From Hoplostethus atlanticus (taxonomy: Eukaryota; Chordata; Actinopteri; Trachichthyiformes; Trachichthyidae): a stretch of DNA of 64,000 bases. A program made the translations under genes and the position numbers. Where the stretch lies: assembly GCA_034670405.1 (NCBI GenBank), contig JAXDDX010000040.1, positions 1 through 64,000 on the forward strand. The letters run 5' to 3'. Shown here piece by piece: positions 1 through 11,521 of the stretch. Position 1 is the first letter of the stretch. The number at the start of each line of letters is the position of its first letter. The notes under the pieces are model-generated. The model was not told where the DNA came from, did no database searches, and saw only the letters and a program-made list of their open reading frames with translations.

Positions 1-159
1 GAAGATTTTCGAGCTGGACCCCAACTGGTGTCCATCCATCCATTCTTGATTCCAGTGGAGATTCCTGGCTGTTGAATCTTCATTTGCTTACAGCCGTCAC
101 TGCTGAACACAAATCCCTCACTGCATACATCAACAAATTAAAGGCATAAGTAGAGAGTC

Positions 160-231
160 CTCCCCGTCGGGGAATTGAACCCCGTTCTCCCGCGTGACAG
201 GTGGGGATACTAACCACTATACTAACAAAGA
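160..231 (-). tRNA. tRNA-Asp (anticodon GTC), slightly decayed
   Basis: Read on the minus strand this 72-base stretch matches the vertebrate tRNA-Asp. It has an A-box region (GTTAGTATAGTGG), anticodon loop CTGTCAC with anticodon GTC, and a B box (GGTTCAATTCC). The T stem and acceptor 3' strand (ACGGGGA plus G) are intact. Compared with the usual vertebrate gene, the 5' acceptor strand is TCTTTGT, giving three G-U pairs. The anticodon stem has CCCAC against GCGGG, which leaves one A-C mismatch. No run of four T follows within about 30 bases downstream, so a clean Pol III terminator is missing. It could be a working gene with changes, but a tRNA pseudogene copy is equally possible. Confidence 0.8.
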
Positions 232-2561
232 GAGGTAAAGAAAACCATAGAGAGGTCAGCGGTCGTAGGTTCTCATGTCAGCATTAATTAGCTAATACTC
301 CCAAAAAACACGGGTGCTGATTAATCTTAATTTGATTGATGAAATTTGATTGATGAATTTTTTTACCATTGTTTTCCCTGATTCTTTATTCTTTTTCTAT
401 TCTTTATTCTATTCTTGTCATAAAACATGGCCTGACGATGAGGGAGGCTGGGCAGAGAGTCCAGCCCAACCTGAGTCGCTACACGGTAGCATCCATAATA
501 CAGACATTTAGACTGGAGAACAGGTATGTCTTCAACTTTCTACACTAGACTGTACCTATGTAATTGTTGCACATCATTCTGCATCACAGTACAATACAAT
601 GTAGTCCTACAATATTAGGTCTATGCTCCTCAGTCAACAAAAAAAATAGGTATAGTTGTGAAGTACATGTAATACAGTTTGTTGTTACCATGTACAGTAT
701 GACAGTACAGCATGTAAAAAAGAACCTAACCAATGACATCATGTTTTTGCATTTTCTACAGATGTGCCAGACGAGTGTGGAAGGTAACGTTTGTTCACCC
801 ATAAACAGGAACTGGCCATTGTCAATATAGTGTTGGCAAACAACACCATCCACCCTATCCCTTACAATACTATTTTTTGTTTACCATTGCACTATAATTT
901 TACTGTAATTAGTTTTGTTTCCGTGATTTTACAGTAACATATTGTATTGATTACTGTACTGTAATTCTACTTTTCTTTGTGTTTTTCTGTTGTAAAAACC
1001 TGCAATGGCAAAAAATAAGCTGTATTTTCTTTTTTCTGAAGCCTCTCTATTTTTGTGTTCATTGAAATGTGAGTAGATGTACTGTACTGGAACAATGTTT
1101 CACAAAAGCATGTATGAGAAAATTAAAGGTATACAAAGTACTAAAGACAGCAGTGTTTTGTATAAAGTACATCAGTGTGCATGTGTGTATAAGTTTGTTG
1201 CAAAAATGCCATTTTGAAAAAGGATTGTTAGGTTTTGATTGCAGAGTTTCATTTTGACATAGAGGTGAGATGTTTATCTCCAAGTGTTGGCTTGGCTTGT
1301 GTGTAGAATTTGGACACAATGAGTCAAATTTTGCAACACATGTGTAAGCAATCGGCGAAAAACTGTAAATCCACTTCAGTCAAGAAGAGGAGATCATGGT
1401 AAGGAAAAAATATATATATAAAAATAAATATATATATTATATCCCCCAGATTTTCCAGGTGAAAACAAATATGGATTGCAGAATTAATTTAACAAATGAG
1501 AAAGGAAGAGTCTTAGCCAGTTTGTTCGGTCCTAGTAAGTTATAAAACTACAATACAATCAAATTTTTATTAAAGGCTTTTATTGCAAGCTCATGTTAAA
1601 TGTCCATAAAATAAAATAAAATAAAATAAGACATTTGCTCTGGGGGAATAACAACAAAGTCGGAGAGGATCATTTCCATAGGGGGCAGCAGAGACTTACT
1701 TCTAAACAGAGTCACAGTCCTTTGGTGAAGACAGCATGTTGGTAAATATATAATATATATAAAAATCCTTTAACTTACATGTCCATTGATAAGTAAACAT
1801 GAATTATGGATCTATATTCAAAGACCACTGTAAGATAACTTTCAGCTACAAACAACTGCATCATATGTAGTATGTCTGTAGTTTCAAGGCATGTGGTTGG
1901 TCTGTTTGTAATTTCTCAAAAATTCAAAGCAATCCTCAAGATCCTCTGTTATTAGGGATTGCGTGCACGCTTGCCGCAGTGTAGCACTCCACTCTGCAGA
2001 CCAAAGGTATGCAAGTATCCAACGGTACAAAGCATGTGCTGAAAGAGAAGTCATAAGTATTCAAAGTTTTATTATTTGTTCTGTGTGCGGTAGTGGGGTT
2101 TTGGAAAAAAAAAGCCAATTTAGGCATGAGAACCACATATGGTGCAAAGCTTTTCTCCAAAACAAGCCACGTAAAACATCCGTCATTCCCGGCATGCCCT
2201 GCATTGGTTCCGCGCAGCACACTTAAGAATTACATTTCTTTATCTTAACCTTGTATCTTAAACAAACTAAAGCACTGTACGGTTTGATTACAGGTGTAAA
2301 ACAGGTGAGATAATGGAAATGGGAAAAGCAAACAAGGCGTCTGTGTCGCAGGTTGTAGCAATCTGCGTTTGGCCAAATTGTCTCAGACCACTCATAAGTG
2401 TCTATGACTTCCACATGAGTGCTCAGTAAGCCAAAGCACACATCTCCTCCGGATGATATGCGCAGAGAGAGGAGCACAAAAAAGAATTATGGATGAAAGT
2501 CAACATTCTTCTCTTCGTCATCCCTCCATGTTTGGTATGGTGCCCCTTCAGTTCAGTGGTG
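232..2561. other. Region without recognised gene, 3' side of vwa1
   Basis: I see no coding exon here. The stretch is AT-rich and contains short repeats (for example AAAAT copies near 1607-1629 and TATA-rich DNA near 1410-1440 and 1745-1760). On the minus strand an AATAAA hexamer lies at 2068-2073. If the candidate last vwa1 exon at 2562-2590 is real, part of this stretch would be its 3' untranslated region and that hexamer a possible poly(A) signal. Short open frames at 1936-2226 exist on both strands and resemble nothing known. Confidence 0.4.
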
Positions 2562-2590
2562 CTACGACCTGTAGCCATATGTTAGCGCAT
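2562..2590 (-). CDS. vwa1: Candidate last coding exon of vwa1 (tail DALTYGYRS, stop)
   Basis: The last certain vwa1 exon ends in phase 1 at a strong donor (CTCAG then GTGAGT at 4215/4214), so a further exon must exist. Downstream on the minus strand, 2591-2611 reads as an excellent acceptor: a long pyrimidine tract ending TCTAG. Splicing there completes a GAT codon, adds eight more residues and reaches TAG at 2564-2562. The acceptor and phase fit, but any phase-1 acceptor would fit, and nine residues are too few to recognise. The Tc1-like remnant would then sit inside the last intron. Other acceptors lower down are possible. Confidence 0.3.
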
Positions 2591-2903
2591 CTAGAGGGCA
2601 GGGGGAGAAAACAGCTGTTAGGACATTCACATCTACATATGCTTCGTGTCGAAAAGCATGGCAATATCATAGTATGCCATGTATTATCGTGTATCCATGG
2701 AAACCACCAGTAGACACAAAATATGCCATTCGTTTGGGGCTATTTTACATTCAAACAAAAAATGTGATTCCACCTTTTACCACTGTTAAAATGAAACAAC
2801 CCTAACTAGAAGACAGAATCGGAACTGAATAAAGGATCTATATTTACCAATTTCATATATTTTAGAGGAAATTGTGCCCGTAGTAAAATGAAAATAGTTT
2901 AAA

Positions 2904-4084
2904 GGAAATTAGTGCAGGTGCCAAAATAAGTGAACCTCCTCTCGCATTAGTTAAATCAAATAGGGAAGTAGAATCAGGTTGGTTAATAATTGGGTATTAA
3001 GTAAGTTAACCAATCAAAGGTCAGATCTTTGGGGAGGAGTTTGTGTGTCACACCCATAAATCCAGGAGAGAAACCTGGTCAGGTTGGTGTTACCATGCAG
3101 GAGAAAGAAAAAAAACTATGCTGTGATCTAAGGAGACCTCAGAGGAGCTCAGGAAGAGAGGAGTGAGTCTGTATCAGTCTGGGGAAGGTTAGAAAGTCAC
3201 AACAAGATTTGGGTCAGTCCACTGAGACAAATAATATACAAATGGATAATTTAACATGGCAGAGACTCTAGAAGTGGATGTTCTTCTAAAATATCAGAAC
3301 CACAAGACAAATATTAAAAAAACAACCCAAGAATAACATCCAGAAATCTACAAGCCTCCATTGCTGCATCTAATGTCATAGTGTATCCGTCAATAATAAG
3401 AAGAACAATGAATAAAAAGGTGATTCATGCAGGAAAAAGCTTCTACTAAAGAACAAAGCTGCCTGTCTTCAGTTCACCAGAGACACCTGGACAAACCTCA
3501 AGATTGTCTGTTGAAGTCTGTTCTCTGGACAGAAGAGTCACAGAATACCATGTTTGATGACAACCCCAAACTACCCACCACCAAAATAACATTACTCCTA
3601 TGTCCAAGCATGGTGGTGGGAGTGTCATTGTCTAGGGCTGTGTTTCTTCCTCTGGACCTGGATGACTCAACATCATTAAGGGAACCGTGAATTCTGAGGG
3701 AAACCAGAGAATTCATGAACAGAACGTCAGACCATCAGTCTGAGAGATGAAGCTGGGCTGAATGTGGCTGTTCAACAAGACGAGGATCCTAAACATTCAA
3801 GCAAAATCTACCAAAGAACGACTCAGGAAGAAGAAGTTTAGTGTTTTGGATCGGCCAAGTAAACGTTCTGACCTAAATCCAACTGAGATGCTGGGAGATG
3901 AGTGGGAGAAAATCCCTCCAGAAAGATGAAGAGACTGATCAGTGATCAGTGGTATAGGAGACGTTTACTCCAAGTCATAGCTGCTAAAGGAGGAGCCACA
4001 AGTTATTGATTCAAGGAGGAATATCTGAGTTCTTGTTAAATAACGATTGGAAGTATCATTTATTCGGGCATGTGCTTTATTTGG
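2904..4084 (+). mobile_element. Degenerate Tc1/mariner-like DNA transposon with inverted ends
   Basis: Left end 2904-2933 and right end 4054-4083 are imperfect inverted repeats: the reverse complement of the left end shares TTATT, GGCA and TGC blocks in order with the right end. Between them, fragments in shifting frames on the plus strand recall a Tc1-like transposase: a TEES stretch near 3525-3540, a GGG run near 3610, a QDEDPKH block near 3776-3795 and a DLNPTE block near 3870-3890. These belong to the catalytic core of the DDE family. The reading frame is broken many times, so the copy is dead. Its length of about 1.2 kb is typical of slightly shortened Tc1-like elements. It lies between the last certain vwa1 exon and the candidate terminal exon. 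Confidence 0.85.
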
Positions 4085-4214
4085 GATACCTTCGTTAAGA
4101 TTTGAGGTTTAGAAAAGGATTTTCTAAGGTTATTCCTCTATATATATGAAATGATGACCATCCCCTGTAGGGTTCACAAACTTCCAGTCATTACTGTACC
4201 CTATCACCACTCAC

Positions 4215-7200
4215 CTGAGTGAAACTGTGCTGTGCAACACAGTCCCTCTCCCCGCGCTGTCCGGTAGACAGGTGACACGCACACTCTGGTGGACGGGGGA
4301 AGGTGTGTGAGGCGAGTTGACAGGGAGTTGGGGGGCAAATAGAGGGAGGCTCGTTGGGAGGAGAGGGACCCTCGGTGGCCTTCCTGTCCCTCCCAGGTGA
4401 GCCAGTAACCCCTCAAACCGCCCACGCTGCCCTTCCAATCAACCTGCACCGAGTCGCTGCCAACTGTGGTTAGCTGGAGGTCCGCCAAGGCCGCCGTCAC
4501 TGGAAATGAGGGGAGAGGTTGGAGAGCAGAGAGGCATGAGGCAAAGTATACGAAAAAGGAAAAAAGCGGAAACTAAAGGAAAACAGAATGACTGTAATAT
4601 AATCACTAGCTGGGCTTAGTACAGTAGATAAAGAATATAATGGTGTGATTGTGCTCCAGCTCCAGTGGAACCTCAGAACTGCCCTTAGGGCCGCCCGGTC
4701 TAAATGGAATTGATAGTAAGGAGCTGAAACTTTAGAGCCAAAAAAGGATTAGCCCGAGCTCCCCGCCGTATTTCAGTTAAGGATTAGGATTAACGTCTCG
4801 TAAACGGATCCCTGATTCCCATTTTACATCGCAGCTCACCTTCCTGAGTGCACACTTTCACAGACATGGCCCTCTCCTTGCCAGAGGAGTGCCGGGCAGT
4901 AACGGTGACCAGGTAAGTGGTGTCCGGTTGGAGGTTCTTGAGGAGCGTCGAGTTCTGCTCTCGGCCCACCGCGACGGTGTGGAGTTTGCCGCTGGGCAGC
5001 GCGGAGTATTCGATGTGGTAACTTCTGACCGACTCCGGCTGGAGAGGACCCCAACTCACCCTCATGCTGGTGACCCCTGACTCAGAGACAGTTACCACGG
5101 CCGGGCTCAGCAACTCTGGTAGGAAAGTGAGGAGAAGAACAAATCAAAAGAAATCAAAATGGGTTCTATATCTGTCATTATTACTGCACAGATAAAAGTA
5201 AACCAACCTGGCTTTGTGGTGAAGGTGACAGAGAGAGTGTTCAACACTTGTCCATTTGATTCTGGGGTCAGTGTGGCAATATAGGTGGTGTCGGGTTTCA
5301 GCTCTGTCAGCTTGGCGGTACTGGAGTCTGCAGGTCGGGTCAGTCTCTCGTAATGAGTGCCACTGGTGCTCGGACTGGTACCACTTCCGCCTACTCCGCC
5401 GCCTCCCGCTACTCCTGTCGAAAGTAGCCCAAACCGGATCTCGTAGTAGCCCTTCAAACCAGACAGAACCGGTCTCCACTGGAGCATGGCAGAGTTGGTC
5501 GAGATGTCTTGGACTCGGAGTCGCTCGGCCCGGATGATCTCTATTGGAGTGAGGCAGGATGAGGAAGGATGAAGTTACTGCGGCCAATGTGACTACGCTT
5601 GCATCTGGGTGTTAAGGGAGCAAGATGAATCAAGGGAAAAGGGAGGGAGGAGGGGAGAACGGCGCGCTCTAAAAAAGCCCAGCCTTCAGACAGCCACCCA
5701 CGTAGACAGGCAGACTTGGGTTTCCAAATGCATTCATAACTTGAAATAGCCAACCCAGCTAGTCCCTGCAACAACATGACTAACCCAAGAGAGGTGCTGA
5801 CGTCTGCGATAGGATCCTTAGGCACTCAGCCAAAGGATTGGTCCATTTCTCCTGTCACAAACAACCCATGTTTCATTTATAGCGGTCTTATAGCTACACA
5901 CTATATATTTTCTGAAGTGTCCCTGTGAGAGGTATGGGTATGGTTACTCAATCTGACCAGAGAAATAGGCTACCCCCCATGGTCTATATATACACATGTC
6001 AACGTCTGGCATAGTGGGGAGTGCAGCAGTGGAAGTTGAATCATTAATCCATTAATAGACACTCCTATCTCGTTACAGTGCATCTTACACACTCTCTTAC
6101 TGTCCCAGCTTCCTCTTTGGCCCCACTGTCTTCAGGAGCATGTGTGGAATTGGGGCGAAGCACAGACACATGTATCATGGCAGGCAAGTATTGGGATTAT
6201 AGTTGTATGGAGCACATGCACTTTTCAACTTTTATCTATCTCCCGCATGGTCTTGATTTTTAAATCTAAAAAGAAATTGGACCGTTTCTTTAAAACCAAG
6301 TACTTAAAGCAACCCTGTCAAGTATGTCACAGGGGGTGCCCTTAAAATACACCAGTGATGACATCATGTGGACATCATTTGGGAAGCGACCCAATATAAA
6401 GGTCAAGATTCACCGGTTAATCACCACCGGCCTCTCCCGCCCCCACATACCAGTGCTCATACTCACCGATGATGGCATCCCGCAGGTCATCTGTGATGAT
6501 GCTCAGATCATCGATGTCCACAAAGTATAGGTGGTAATCCACGGGTGGGCTCACTACCTGCCGCAACACCTGGTAGTTGCTATGCCCAGTGGACACCACC
6601 AGCACAGCCACGCCCTGTTCACGCAGCTCAGCCATTGGTCCAATCACGTCACCTGGTTTCACGCCATCCGTCAACCACACCAGCACTCTTGGCAGCTCTG
6701 GCCTGGCCCCGCCCACCGCCCCGGGTCTCAGCACTGAGTCCTTCGCCATTCTCAGAGCCTCTTCCGTGTTAGTGTCGCCTCTCAGAGGCTTGGTGTTCGT
6801 CAAAGCCCCCTGGAGGCCGCTTTGGGTATTGTAAGTGTCAAACCCGAACTCCAGGCGTGGTTGGGTGCCTACCTGCAGAAGTCCCACTCTCACCTGGTCC
6901 TCTCCCAGTGAGAATGGGAGGAGGAGCTCAGACAGGAAGGTGAGCATGCGGGAGTGCTCATAGGACGAGACGCTCCCTGAGGAGTCCAATAGGAAGAGGA
7001 CGTCGCCCTCACAGCAGTTCAGCACTGTGGGAAACAATTGACAAAACACAATGAGCATCATCAATGAGATTATCAATATGCAGCTCAAGCACTGAAAAAA
7101 GCATGTGTTGCATTATGAGATACAAATGCAGACTCTGACGCGTGAGGGTAAGAGCCACCGACACATTGAAGGGTAAGTATGACGTCAGTAGTTTCAACCT

Positions 7201-7877
7201 TGCGGTGCTGATGTGGGAGCAGCTCATTGAACAAGACATTTATCCAACTCTCTTGCTCTATGATTCCTCTTCCCTCCGGCAACTTTTTCCACAGGTCCCT
7301 TCTCTTGCTACACACACACACACACACACTTGGAATCTCCCTTTTACCATCCACCTCCTTGGAACAACCCAGTCACACAGTCATTAAAACCTTTATAGGG
7401 AATGTTTTCAATATGGAAGCAGCAGAGAAAGACGAGGCTTGAATGGGTACAAGGAGGGGGGGGGGTCAAGAGTGAGAAACAAGTAATTACACCGACGATA
7501 AGAGGAGATCAAAACAAACTATAAACAGCGATGCCGAAGCCATGATAACTTCGGAAGCAGTGGGCGGATAAAAGGCAAAACATTCATGCAACCGAGCAAA
7601 ACTGTGTTCAAGAGTGTTTATGCCAATTTTCCACATTTCGTAACAGGAGCAAAGCTACAAATGAATGTCAGGGGTGAAGGATGGGAGGGAGGGAAGAACA
7701 GTAGCTGCTTGGTCGGTCGAGGAGGAGGAGGGAGGCAGGGGGTTGGGGGAAAGGGGGGAATAAAGGGTGTGAAAGAGAGAAAGAGTAAGGGGGAGTGTAC
7801 TGGCAGTTCCATTTCAGAGGCAAGGAGGAATGCTACATGGCCATATACGCTCAGAGCAGAGAGAGAGAGAGGGAGGA

Positions 7878-7908
<31 letters not shown>

Positions 7909-9805
7909 AAGAGAGAGAGAGAGAGAAGCAGCAGCAACAGGACTGGAGAAAACTATCTTCGGTGGTAGATCTTCAGAGCTCAGGAAAAATGACGCAATTA
8001 GAGGCGCTGGCTCAGTTATGGCATCCGAGTTTGTTGAGACTTGACATTTTTGGAACAATTAATTCTTCTGGGTAAAAACCTCAACGCGATGAGGCGGTGC
8101 TGATAAAGGGGTGAAGGTGCTGAAAGACGAGAGAGGGCGGCGAGGCGTGTACGCACACACACAAAACAAACACATACACACACGCACCAACGCACACACA
8201 CACACACACGTTGCCTTTCTCTCGTTCTCCACCTAAAGAATTTCTTACATCTGTCTTGTTGTTTGGACTTTGCACAGCAGCTCCTTTGGAGGGAAGGGGG
8301 CTGCAACTTGTCGCATATGGCCTCCGTGCAGCCCCTACCTTTGTGTAGACATTTGTTTCTTATTTCTTGTTTTTATTTCTTATACCATATGTTAGGTCTG
8401 GAGATAGCAGTGTAGCAGTGTTTAAGTGTGATCTGTTATTAGACACATGTTTAATTTGATTTAATGGTGACCGCATGCCAAGGAGTGATGTGATGGTGTA
8501 GAAATGAAGCGTATAAAACACTCACATGGCCTTAGTAAAACACTGCAGGAGTGCAACCTGCCTAACACATGTAGGAGCTAAGGAGAGAGACTGAACACTG
8601 ATTGAGTTTAAAAAAATAAAATCAAACACACTAGGATGAGTTAGGAGAATCCTACACCCCACATGTAGTTTTATTACCCATAAACCAGGCAAATATAGCA
8701 GTAAGCCTGTTTATTTTATGGAACGGGGTGGGCTTCTTCGTTTATAAGGACATCAGTATTAAAAGCAAGTCTATGTTTACGAAGCACAATTACTGGAGCC
8801 TAAGTCGGTCCATTCTCATCAGGTTCCTATTAATGGAAATGGCCAAGGGACAGCAATGCACTCACTAGTATGTTAACATGAAGTCCCAAAGACCGGCTCC
8901 CACCAGCAGACGCAATGGTGTCACCACCAAGTTTAGCCTCTCACACAGATCAAGGCACTCATGGGGACAACTGACAGGTTGAAAATATCTAATAATCAAC
9001 TATGTCTGATGGTAATTACTGGCATATAGTATCAGTGTCAAAACAAACATGAGTTGAATCGCAGACCTCTGTTAGGTCCGTTTTTGTCCCATCTGAGGAG
9101 ATTGTTTATTGTTGGATATGAGTTAGTAGATTTAGCAGAATTTATGTTGTAGGTGTGAAACCTCTGATTAACCTCTGATCAGAATATCATAGTCTCATTG
9201 GGCTAATATTCTAGTGAATGATAATACAACAACACCTGGCCCACTGCTGTAGGCTAAGCATATTTCATCAGCTGATGATAATAATTTAATCTTATTTTAC
9301 CTGGGGGCCACCAGGAGCCTTCTAAAGGAACCCTGGGTGGTCCCCCCACTTTGGGAACCGCTGCTACAGGCAATCGGATTCCATCTACTGACAAACCACC
9401 AATACCTGGAGTCATGCCATTTCGGTGAGAACACTATGAGCCCCACCCTGTTCGACCCCAACCCCAGACAGCCCCTCAAAGCCCTATGGCAAAGTGCCTG
9501 CATCTATTGTCATTTGTCACCATAACTTCCAACCTATACACAACTTATACACACATTTCTGGGGATAAGTGGGGCCAATGACTGATGACAAAATATTCGG
9601 TCGGTGACATTTCTGGCAAGTTTTGCTTGAATGTTGCTCTCCATTATAATTCTAAAAACCTACAAGCTCAACTTGCCATATCATCTGACGCCCCTGACCT
9701 CCACCTGCGGGGCTTACCTGCTTCAGGTGAGGGGTCCTGTGTAGCCGACGGCCGCAGAAGCGCACACGCCAGCACCAGTGCCAGCAAAACGCGAGTCTCC
9801 ATCAT
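4215..9805 (-). CDS. vwa1: von Willebrand factor A domain-containing protein 1 (WARP), 3' end incomplete
   Basis: Secreted matrix protein; in mammals it is a basement-membrane and pericellular component of cartilage, nerve and muscle. Exons on the minus strand: 9718-9805, 6467-7024, 5208-5540, 4840-5115 and 4215-4499, all joined in phase 1. The start is the first of two ATGs at 9805 and opens a signal peptide (about residues 1-22). The VWA domain covers about 35-215 and has an intact metal-binding site: DSSGS at 43-47, a Thr in GDTNT at 114 and Asp 149 in VWLTDG. Three FN3 modules follow at about 216-326, 327-418 and 419-513, each on one symmetrical 1-1 exon. VWA and the first two FN3 modules match human VWA1 closely (for example PESN and LVTVTA). 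The third FN3 module has no counterpart in human VWA1 as I remember it. The stop lies in a further exon not identified with certainty. Confidence 0.92.
7310..7329. repeat. (CA)10 microsatellite in vwa1 intron 1
   Basis: Pure CA dinucleotide run directly readable in the sequence, in the first intron of vwa1. Confidence 0.95.
7858..7926. repeat. (GA)n-rich tract in vwa1 intron 1
   Basis: GA dinucleotide repeats interrupted by GGGAGGAA units, within a larger purine-rich stretch of the plus strand (about 7670-7930). Such polypurine tracts create long false open frames on both strands. Confidence 0.93.
8152..8210. repeat. Interrupted (CA)n microsatellite in vwa1 intron 1
   Basis: CA runs broken by AAAACAAA, TA and GC steps, ending with a clean block of about nine CA units at 8192-8209. 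Confidence 0.9.
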
Positions 9806-11417
9806 TTGCAGGCAATTCCACCGACGCAAAGTCTAACACAAATGTTACGGGCGGAGGGTTCGTGATTCAACCATATATCCACCGTAGCCCGGAGGAGCGC
9901 ACTCCAAGTCAGTGAATTCTACTCACAACCATAATTCACTAACCGTCACATTCAACGCGTCTTTTTATCCTGCTTGTTCTCGTTCTTGAACATGATCAGC
10001 TAATCGGTAATCGGTACCGATAGAAGTCGACGGAGCGCGTTCTGTACTTTCTCTACACTGTGAGTCAAGAAAAGTGTGCGCAAAGTCAAGACGCTCCTCT
10101 TCGATACAAGTGCGGGTCCGATTCTAGCGCTCGAGACCGCGGGGTCAAGTTAGCCACGATAAAAAACACTTCCTGTCTTAGCCTTCAAAATAAAACCCAC
10201 ATTAACGCGCGTGATGTTATTTGAGTAATACCAAGTACCAAAGTGACAAGAAGGGGTATATTTAAAGCGGTGTCTGTAATAAATGCTAATACAATTGTGT
10301 TTTCCCCATAAAGCCCTTTCCAAAAATATATTCATAGCCATATTGGCCTGTGCAAAATGCAATATACTATATCAGTCATCACTCAGTTATTGCTCCATTT
10401 GTCCCCAGGAATTTAGTTGATATGAGTGGGTTTGAAGTTTTGCTGACAAATTATATTAGATGCAGGGACTAGCTTAGGGTTTAGTGAATTGACACCCCTG
10501 ACACAAAGAAAGACTCAATCACAAAACATATGCTACCACATAACTTCGAAGGACGTCTACTACCTTGAAAAGGTAGAGTCTACTTCAACAGTTGCTCCTA
10601 AAGGCCATTGCATGGGACCGGGTGTTAAATCAACCGGACAAGAAAAGGTGACAAATCTGACGCTTTTATTGTGAAGGCAAAATCGCTTCCTTTTACTGTG
10701 GCTCCCTATGGCTGGCTTGACGCAGCTTTCTCCTGTCTACCTCACTCCTCCCCTTTCTCCCCAGTCTCCCCAGCTACTCAGAATAGTAAATAGGGCTGTG
10801 TCCACCATCCAGGCGTCAACTCCTTGGATTTAGGCCAAAATGAGCTTTAATAAGTCTTCAAGTTTGGGATCCAGTGGAGGGTTATCCCACCTAAATCTCA
10901 CTTTTTCCCACATTTGATTGGCATAACTCTTTACAAGATACGTTCATGTTAAACATCATAATTAGTAGTATCAAATTATGTACGTTTTATATGGATAGGT
11001 ACTAGAAATGCATACATAGTTTACCCACCTTTTTTATTTACCACCACATCACTGCATATTAGTTATATTCTGTGGACACAACTTTTTTCCCACATTCTTG
11101 AAGAAAAAAAAAAGAATAAAAAAGTGAATAATACTATCCAGATTCTTTGCACTCAAATTGTTTAATTTTCTGGTCACTTATCCTGTTAAAGACAACCGAG
11201 GATTTCAGCTAGGAGGACCACAAACGCTGGCAGCATTCAACCCAATGGGAGTGCATCCCTGAAACAGAGAGGGAAAAGCCAACTCCTTGCATGTCAACAA
11301 CTCTCTGATGTCACTCACAGGCTTTTAAGATAAAGCATGATTTAGACGTGGAGGGTGAGCGGACAGGTTCAGAATCGGGCTGCATGGTACAGAGTCGCAC
11401 AGGGCCTCATTATTGAT

Positions 11418-11521
<104 letters not shown>

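Noticed and set aside
1936-2226. Overlapping open frames on both strands
   Set aside because: Neither resembles a known protein; at most they are vwa1 3' untranslated sequence.
7586-8060. Long open frames on both strands in the GA/CA-rich stretch
   Set aside because: Low-complexity polypurine and CA repeats create them; they lie inside vwa1 intron 1.
9297-9525. Open frames on both strands containing a CCCCACTTTGGGAACCGCTG phrase
   Set aside because: The phrase looks like a common interspersed repeat; no coding evidence and it lies in vwa1 intron 1.
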